In this document: positions 51,544-56,270 of the stretch, one piece after another
Position numbering within the stretch: the stretch's first letter is position 1
How the letters are laid out: every line of letters starts with the position of its first letter
Source of the DNA: Bryobacterales bacterium
Lineage (GTDB): Bacteria > Acidobacteriota > Terriglobia > Bryobacterales > UBA6623
Length of the DNA stretch: 56,270 nucleotides
Assembly (NCBI GenBank): GCA_028819235.1
Contig: JAPPMC010000107.1
Coordinates: 1 to 56,270, forward strand
Direction of reading: 5' to 3'
The notes under the pieces: generated by a model
Database searches by the model: none
What the model saw: the letters and a program-made list of their open reading frames with translations, nothing else
Told to the model about the DNA's origin: nothing
Made by a program: the position numbers and the translations under genes

Positions 51544-52835
51544 GCCTGCTCATCAAGGGCGGCCGCGTCATCGATCCGGCCAGCGGTCTCGACGCCCGCC
51601 TGGATGTCCTCACGAAGGACGGCAAGATTGCCGCCATGGACCGCGGGCTCGAGGCACCCGGCACGCCGACCGTCGACGCATCCGGGCTGGTCGTGGCTCC
51701 GGGATTCGTGGACATCCACGTGCACCTCCGCGAGCCCGGCATCGAGCACGCGGAGACCATCGAGAGCGGCACGCGCGCGGCGGCAGCCGGCGGATTCACC
51801 GCAGTCTGCTGCATGCCGAACACCATCCCTGTCAACGACTCGGCGCAGGTCACGGGCTTCATCGTCGAACGCGCCCGGAGGACTGGGTCCGTGCGGGTGC
51901 ACCCCATCGGGGCCATTTCCAAGGGCAGCGCTGGGGAACGCTTGGCGGACATCGGCGCCATGCGCGCAGCCGGCGCTGTCGCGATCAGCGACGACGGGCT
52001 GCCGGTGATGGACTCCGGGCTGATGCGCCGCGCGATGAAGTACGCCGCCTCGTTCGGCCTGACGGTCATCGACCACTGCGAGGACCTCAACCTGAGCGCC
52101 GGTGGCGACATCCATGAGGGCGTCCAGAGCATGAGGCTGGGACTTGGCGGGATCCCGGGCTGTTCCGAGGACGTGATGGTGGCACGCGACCTGATCCTCG
52201 CCGCCGACACCGGCGCTCGCGTGCACATCGCTCACATCTCCACCGCGGCCTCCATAGAGATGGTGCGCCAGGCCAAGCGCCTGGGGCTTCCCGTGACAGC
52301 AGAGGTCACGCCGCACCATTTCGCGCTTACGGACGAGCACCTGCCCGGTTACGACTCAAACTACAAGATGCGGCCCCCGCTGCGCGCAAGCGCGGACATC
52401 AAGGCGGCGATCGAGGGACTGCTGGACGGGACGATCGACTGCATCGCCACCGACCACGCCCCGCACACGGGGCACACCAAGATGCAGGAGTTTGAGCGCT
52501 GCCCCTTCGGCGTCACGGGACTTGAGACGGCGCTGGGGCTGGCGCTCAAGGTGCTCTACCATACAGGCCGAGCCAGCCTCGCCAAGCTGGTAAGCCTGTT
52601 CACGGACTCGGCCAGCCGATGCCTCGGGCTGGCCCACGGACGGATCAGCCGCGGGGGACCCGCGGATCTGACGCTCTTTTCGACGGAGCGCCCTTGGCGC
52701 TACGACGTTTCGAGGACGCTCTCGAAGAGCAGGAACTCACCGTTTGACGGCTGGGAGTTCCGAGGCGGCCCGGTCGCCACGATCGTCGGGGGCGAGGTCG
52801 TCTGGACGGCCGAGTCCGGCATCCCGTCGGGCTGA
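51540..52835 (+). CDS. pyrC: Dihydroorotase (type I)
   Basis: This 431-residue amidohydrolase starts at GTG 51540. The metal site HVHLREPG begins at about residue 60, and IDHCED, IAHIST and ATDHAPH follow. Length and motifs fit class I dihydroorotase, which partners with PyrB in many bacteria. Translational coupling to pyrB is shown by the GTGA overlap. Confidence 0.94.
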   Translation: MSLLIKGGRVIDPASGLDARLDVLTKDGKIAAMDRGLEAPGTPTVDASGLVVAPGFVDIHVHLREPGIEHAETIESGTRAAAAGGFTAVCCMPNTIPVNDSAQVTGFIVERARRTGSVRVHPIGAISKGSAGERLADIGAMRAAGAVAISDDGLPVMDSGLMRRAMKYAASFGLTVIDHCEDLNLSAGGDIHEGVQSMRLGLGGIPGCSEDVMVARDLILAADTGARVHIAHISTAASIEMVRQAKRLGLPVTAEVTPHHFALTDEHLPGYDSNYKMRPPLRASADIKAAIEGLLDGTIDCIATDHAPHTGHTKMQEFERCPFGVTGLETALGLALKVLYHTGRASLAKLVSLFTDSASRCLGLAHGRISRGGPADLTLFSTERPWRYDVSRTLSKSRNSPFDGWEFRGGPVATIVGGEVVWTAESGIPSG

Positions 52836-52857
52836 CCTCGCCGCGGCCTAGCGCGTC

Positions 52858-53934
52858 CTACCTCGGCAGAGCCGGCCGCAGGAGCTCGCTTGCCAGGCCG
52901 CGGGTGGCCTGCGCCCGACGGTCGCCTGCGTATTCCCGGTACAGCCGCGCGAGATCCACTGCGGACGCCAAGCCCCGGTGCACGGCTAGCCGGTACTTGA
53001 GCCGAACCGCCTGGCCATCGCCGGGCAGCGCGGCCGGCTCCCGACCCGGCCAGACTGGGTTCTGCATGCTGGGCGTCTCCGCAGACCTCAGGATCCAAGA
53101 CTGGGGGTGCCCGGCGGAGTCCGGGTGCACGAACACGGCAACCCCGCTCGGCTCGTTCCGAGGAGGGAAAGTGCCGGAGAAGTCGACCCAATCGCCGACC
53201 GACATGGCAACCCGGTCCGGTCGGACGGGCCCTCCCGCCGCGGTGAACTCAAGCGCGTCCAGCATCCGCACCCGCACGGAAAAGCCTCCGTAGCCCTTGT
53301 CATCCTCGGAGCCCCCGACTTTCACGTCCGGCTGGAGGGATGAGAGACGGATGTCGAAGTCAACCAGCCGCACGTCCCCGCTGGCGGGATGCGCCACCAC
53401 CTCCGCCGTCTCCTCGGCGATCGGCAATGCGCCCGAAGCGAAGTCCGGCGAGTGCCACCGGTGGGTGACCCGCAGGCCGCCACGGCCATCCAGCACTTCC
53501 GCACCCGCGAGCTCCCACGAGAAGCGCCGCGCCAGCCACGGATCGCCGGCCCGCACTTCGCCGACCAAGACCTGGTGCCACGTCCAGTACACGCCGCGGT
53601 GGTGAGGATGGTCATCGGGGAAATCCTCCGTCAGGATCTCCCCGTCGAGCCCGTGCAGCGGATGGACGTAGTTAGAGCGACGGTATTCGCCGTCGCGCGA
53701 AGTGGGCTCCAGCTGGTAGAAGAGGACCGGACTGCCAGACTCCCGGAAGAGATAGCCACCGTCCGCCTGCACCACCTCCACGGCCGCCGGCGCTGGCAGT
53801 TCATCAGGTGCGGCGCAACCTCCCAAGGCCACTGCCAGCCCGGCTATGGCAACGGCTGCCGGCCACCGCCCGGCTCCCGGTGACAGGCACGCCCGTCCGA
53901 CTGCCCCGAATGCGTCCATCACCGCACCAAGCAC
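52858..53934 (-). CDS. PmoA-like (DUF6807) lipoprotein
   Basis: This 358-residue protein has a lipoprotein signal with lipobox LGGC (C40). The mature part carries the PmoA/DUF6807 pattern: SNYVHPLHGLDGEILTEDFP, DHPHHRGVYWTW, then VDFDIRLSSL and GGFSVRVR. Members are common in Acidobacteriota and Planctomycetota; the name derives from a database label and methane oxidation is not implied. Function unknown, probably extracellular carbohydrate-related. Confidence 0.8.
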   Translation of the reverse strand: MLGAVMDAFGAVGRACLSPGAGRWPAAVAIAGLAVALGGCAAPDELPAPAAVEVVQADGGYLFRESGSPVLFYQLEPTSRDGEYRRSNYVHPLHGLDGEILTEDFPDDHPHHRGVYWTWHQVLVGEVRAGDPWLARRFSWELAGAEVLDGRGGLRVTHRWHSPDFASGALPIAEETAEVVAHPASGDVRLVDFDIRLSSLQPDVKVGGSEDDKGYGGFSVRVRMLDALEFTAAGGPVRPDRVAMSVGDWVDFSGTFPPRNEPSGVAVFVHPDSAGHPQSWILRSAETPSMQNPVWPGREPAALPGDGQAVRLKYRLAVHRGLASAVDLARLYREYAGDRRAQATRGLASELLRPALPR

Positions 53935-53994
53935 CCAAGTCTACAGGAACCTCGCGCATCCGAGAGTGCCGACCGGTAACGAATTCCCCTATGA

Positions 53995-54801
53995 TTGACC
54001 AACGTGCGCATGCCCTTGGCCATCGCGGCAGCGGCGATCCTCGCGCTCCGTCCCGCCTGCGCCCAGACCGAGGCAGGTCAAGACGAGACTCCCGCGCCCG
54101 CGGATGCGGTCGCCACCGTCACCATCACGAACCTGACCAAGGGCCAGATCCTCACCCCGGCGGTCGTCTTCAGCCACTCCCCCGACACTCCCCCGCTATT
54201 CGTTCCCGGGGAGCCCGCCAGCCTAGAGCTGGAGCGGCTGGCGGAGCTTGGTATCACATCCGGCCTGTCCGAGAAGTTTCGAGCCGAGCCGAGCGTTCTG
54301 GACGTCACCCGCCTGAACCAGTTCATCCGTCCCGGCAGCACCGCCTCGGCGCAAATCCGATTCGACGCCAGCCACCGCCTCGTCTCGCTCGCGTCGATGA
54401 TCGAGATCACGAACGACGGCTTTATCGCCGTGCGCGGAGCGAAGGTCCCGTGCGACGGGCCTGTGAGCCTGCTCGCGGGCGGCTGGGACGCCGGCTCGGA
54501 GGCCAATTCGGAGCGCTGTCCGGACGTGCCGGCAAGATGCCCGCAGCCGACCCCTCAGGGCACGTGCGCGGTCGGCCCGGCGGAGGGATTCGTTCACGTC
54601 CACGCCGGGATCCACGGATGCGCGAACTTTCCGGCGGAGGTCTACGACTGGAGGCACCCGGTTGCGCGCATCGACATCGCGCCGGATCCGGCCGCTTCGA
54701 CGGAAGAAGCGCTGCAGGCCGCATGCTCTGACGCGCCCGGAGAGAGCCCCGAGGCCGCCCCTGGGAGCGAAACGACGCCCACGCCTAGTCCCGCACCGTG
54801 A
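53995..54801 (+). CDS. Secreted spondin-domain protein
   Basis: The frame may start at TTG 53995, GTG 54004 or ATG 54010; the signal peptide begins MPLAIAAAAILALRPACAQ. The rest is a Spondin_N-type domain: TVTITNLTKGQILTPAVVFS, LFVPGEPASLELERLAELG and SMIEITNDGFIAV. Eight or so cysteines near the C-terminal half may form disulphides. The domain is found in secreted bacterial proteins of unknown role. Confidence 0.8.
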   Translation: MTNVRMPLAIAAAAILALRPACAQTEAGQDETPAPADAVATVTITNLTKGQILTPAVVFSHSPDTPPLFVPGEPASLELERLAELGITSGLSEKFRAEPSVLDVTRLNQFIRPGSTASAQIRFDASHRLVSLASMIEITNDGFIAVRGAKVPCDGPVSLLAGGWDAGSEANSERCPDVPARCPQPTPQGTCAVGPAEGFVHVHAGIHGCANFPAEVYDWRHPVARIDIAPDPAASTEEALQAACSDAPGESPEAAPGSETTPTPSPAP

Positions 54802-55425
54802 GCGGGGCCTGAGGCCTCCCCATTAGGCTGCCGCGATTCGGCGCAGCTGAGCGTGGGCACAGCTCGGGCCGCGGCAATCAGTCGGGCCGGTGCGTCGCAA
54901 CGAACAGATCACCCCAACAAGTGGTCATCCTGAATTGCAATCGGCGTTCACTTTGATAAGGATTTGATAAGAATCCGTAAAGAAATCGTTCGGATCCGGA
55001 CATCACACAGCGGGAATCGGGCGCTTTCCCGAGGACCTAGCCGGGCCTCTGACGGTCTCCAAAACGGCGACTGGCGCCCACGCGGACGTGGGCCGACCCG
55101 AGCCCGAGCCGGCCAGCCCTCAGAGGTCGCCATCCGCTCCCGCACAAACCTGCCTGCGCAGCCAACCAAGGGCCTTGGAACGTCGAGACGAACCCCCGAA
55201 ACCAGCGTTTGGGCACCCTAGTGGAGGTCCTCTTCGGGAGGGCCCAAACCAATTCCGGTGTTGGAGGAGTGGCCTGTCGCAGATGCCGCCGAGCCCAGCC
55301 GCTGCACGGGACGAGCCGCAGGCGCAACGGGCGGGAAGCCGGAGGACTTGGCGAACGCGACGGCCGCTGAAGCGTTTGCCGACCGTGCTGTTCAGTACCT
55401 TTACACCAAGTCGAGCGCTACCGCG
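54802..55425. other. 624-bp region without a supported gene
   Basis: No convincing gene. An AT-rich patch at 54951-54990 contains TTTGATAAG twice (54952-54960 and 54963-54971). Frames further right have unnatural composition and probably belong to the flank of the transposase-like gene. Confidence 0.4.
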
Positions 55426-56270
55426 TCAGGATTCCGTTGGGGACGGCGTACCTGAGGCGTTCCGGGACGGTGCATGGATGGTGGATTCAGGGGCAGCAGT
55501 TGTGGGAATCGCGGACTCGGATTCCCACTGGCGGATGCGCTGTCTAAGGTGGGAGTTCCGCTTCATGCGGTCCAAGGTGGGTTTGACTGTGGAGGCGGCG
55601 GAGCGGTCCACTTCGGCAAACGCGGCGGGCAGACCATCCAAGGTGCCGCACATAATCCGGACGTAGTGTTCATCGAGCAGGTTGGCAGCCAAGGCAACTT
55701 GGGCCGGCTGGTCCTGCATGTCCCGGCCCAGGTTGGCGCGCCCCACGCGTCGGCGCAGACGGCGCTTGGCTTGGGAGAAGAACTGCTCGGGAGGGTTGTT
55801 GGTGCGTTCGACGACGGCCACTATGCGGCCCGCCTCGTCGCGAGCGACGGGATGCCCGCACAGTCCGTCCTGGTAGCGCTTCAGGTACTGCAGCACGATC
55901 GCCTCGGGCACGGGAGTAGCGTCGCCCGGACGGTCCGGAAGCGCCTTGATGCGCTGGCGGAGGGCGTCGCGGTGAGCTTGCAGGCGTGCGGGCATCGACT
56001 CCAGCAAGGCTGCGGCTGTGCGCGGGCAGGCCGGCGAGGGGGCTTGGCGCCCCCGTAGCGCGTCGTGGGGCAGGCGCAGCAGGTCCCGCAGCTCTTGAAA
56101 CACGCTCTGGCTGCGTTCGAGGCGCACGGCAAGGGCCGGCATGCCGAAGGCGGGGTCGAGCGCCGGTTCCAGCACGGAGGCGGCTTGGCGGAGGATGCTG
56201 CGCTCGCACCGGGGACGGGGCCAGGGGCTTTCAATGTTAAATGGATCGGGCGATGTCTGAGCGACGGTTG
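55426..56270 (-). CDS. Transposase-like protein, partial at window edge
   Basis: The leftward frame is open to the right window end, so its start is missing. The C-terminal part reads VVERTNNPPEQFFSQAKRRL, then RRRVGRANLGRDMQDQPAQV and YVRIMCGTLDGLPAAFAEVD, a block I associate with a group of uncharacterised transposases (R-T-N-N...E-x-F-F...R-R...G). At least 281 residues are visible. The final about 30 residues are low-complexity. Confidence 0.6.
   Translation of the reverse strand, partial: TVAQTSPDPFNIESPWPRPRCERSILRQAASVLEPALDPAFGMPALAVRLERSQSVFQELRDLLRLPHDALRGRQAPSPACPRTAAALLESMPARLQAHRDALRQRIKALPDRPGDATPVPEAIVLQYLKRYQDGLCGHPVARDEAGRIVAVVERTNNPPEQFFSQAKRRLRRRVGRANLGRDMQDQPAQVALAANLLDEHYVRIMCGTLDGLPAAFAEVDRSAASTVKPTLDRMKRNSHLRQRIRQWESESAIPTTAAPESTIHAPSRNASGTPSPTES

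Noticed and set aside
52858..53934. Methane monooxygenase subunit
   Set aside because: The PmoA label of this family is historical; the protein is a secreted lipoprotein without copper-monooxygenase membrane topology.

Overview
The window is high-GC bacterial DNA with many GTG starts and 4-bp start/stop overlaps. The best taxonomic clue is the 656-residue secreted protein at 16296-18266, which ends in what I read as the TIGR03437 domain typical of Solibacter-type Acidobacteriota (Bryobacterales). The DUF1080 and Gfo/Idh secreted-enzyme pair and the PmoA-like lipoprotein fit that assignment. The taxon is inferred from gene content, not measured.

Left part (about 0.4-13.4 kb): a conjugation-type (type IV secretion) operon transcribed rightward from a strong sigma70-like promoter at 1402-1430. 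The order is virB2, virB3, virB4, virB9, virB10, virB5-like, virB6, virB8, a small membrane protein, two winged-helix-type proteins and a virD4-type coupling protein. No virB11-like ATPase and no recognisable relaxase lie in the window. Two very small genes are divergent at 362-716. The operon is followed by a transposon graveyard (IS1595-like and ISAs1-like fragments, a perfect 16-bp inverted repeat), a hypothetical gene and a hicAB toxin-antitoxin pair.

Middle (16.3-37.7 kb): the TIGR03437 protein and the alr-argS pair precede an accessory stretch. It holds an XRE/ImmA-type regulator-protease with a frameshifted PIN-like partner, a predicted 3-keto-glycoside pair (Gfo/Idh oxidoreductase and DUF1080 protein), an AlbA_2/HATPase regulator-like protein, a nested repeat array (five 31-bp units), an AAA_14/DUF4143 ATPase translationally coupled to a ~1416-residue NACHT-like NTPase with a C-terminal PD-(D/E)XK-like domain, a decayed serine recombinase, a truncated HTH gene, a lower-GC lipoprotein gene and a MITE-like element with CTAG target duplications. 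The ATPase/NACHT pair with its upstream repeats is the best candidate here for an undescribed, probably defensive, system.

Right part (37.7-54.8 kb): core genes: pgsA-like, greA, a second Gfo/Idh oxidoreductase and purD leftward; mnmG, rsmG, two parS sites, parA and parB rightward; yebC-ruvC-hypothetical leftward; hemB, dacB, pyrB and pyrC rightward; then a PmoA-like lipoprotein and a spondin-domain protein. The mnmG-rsmG-parAB order with parS is the classical origin-proximal chromosomal cluster, so this is probably chromosome. The window ends inside a partial transposase-like gene. I found no rRNA, tRNA or CRISPR array.
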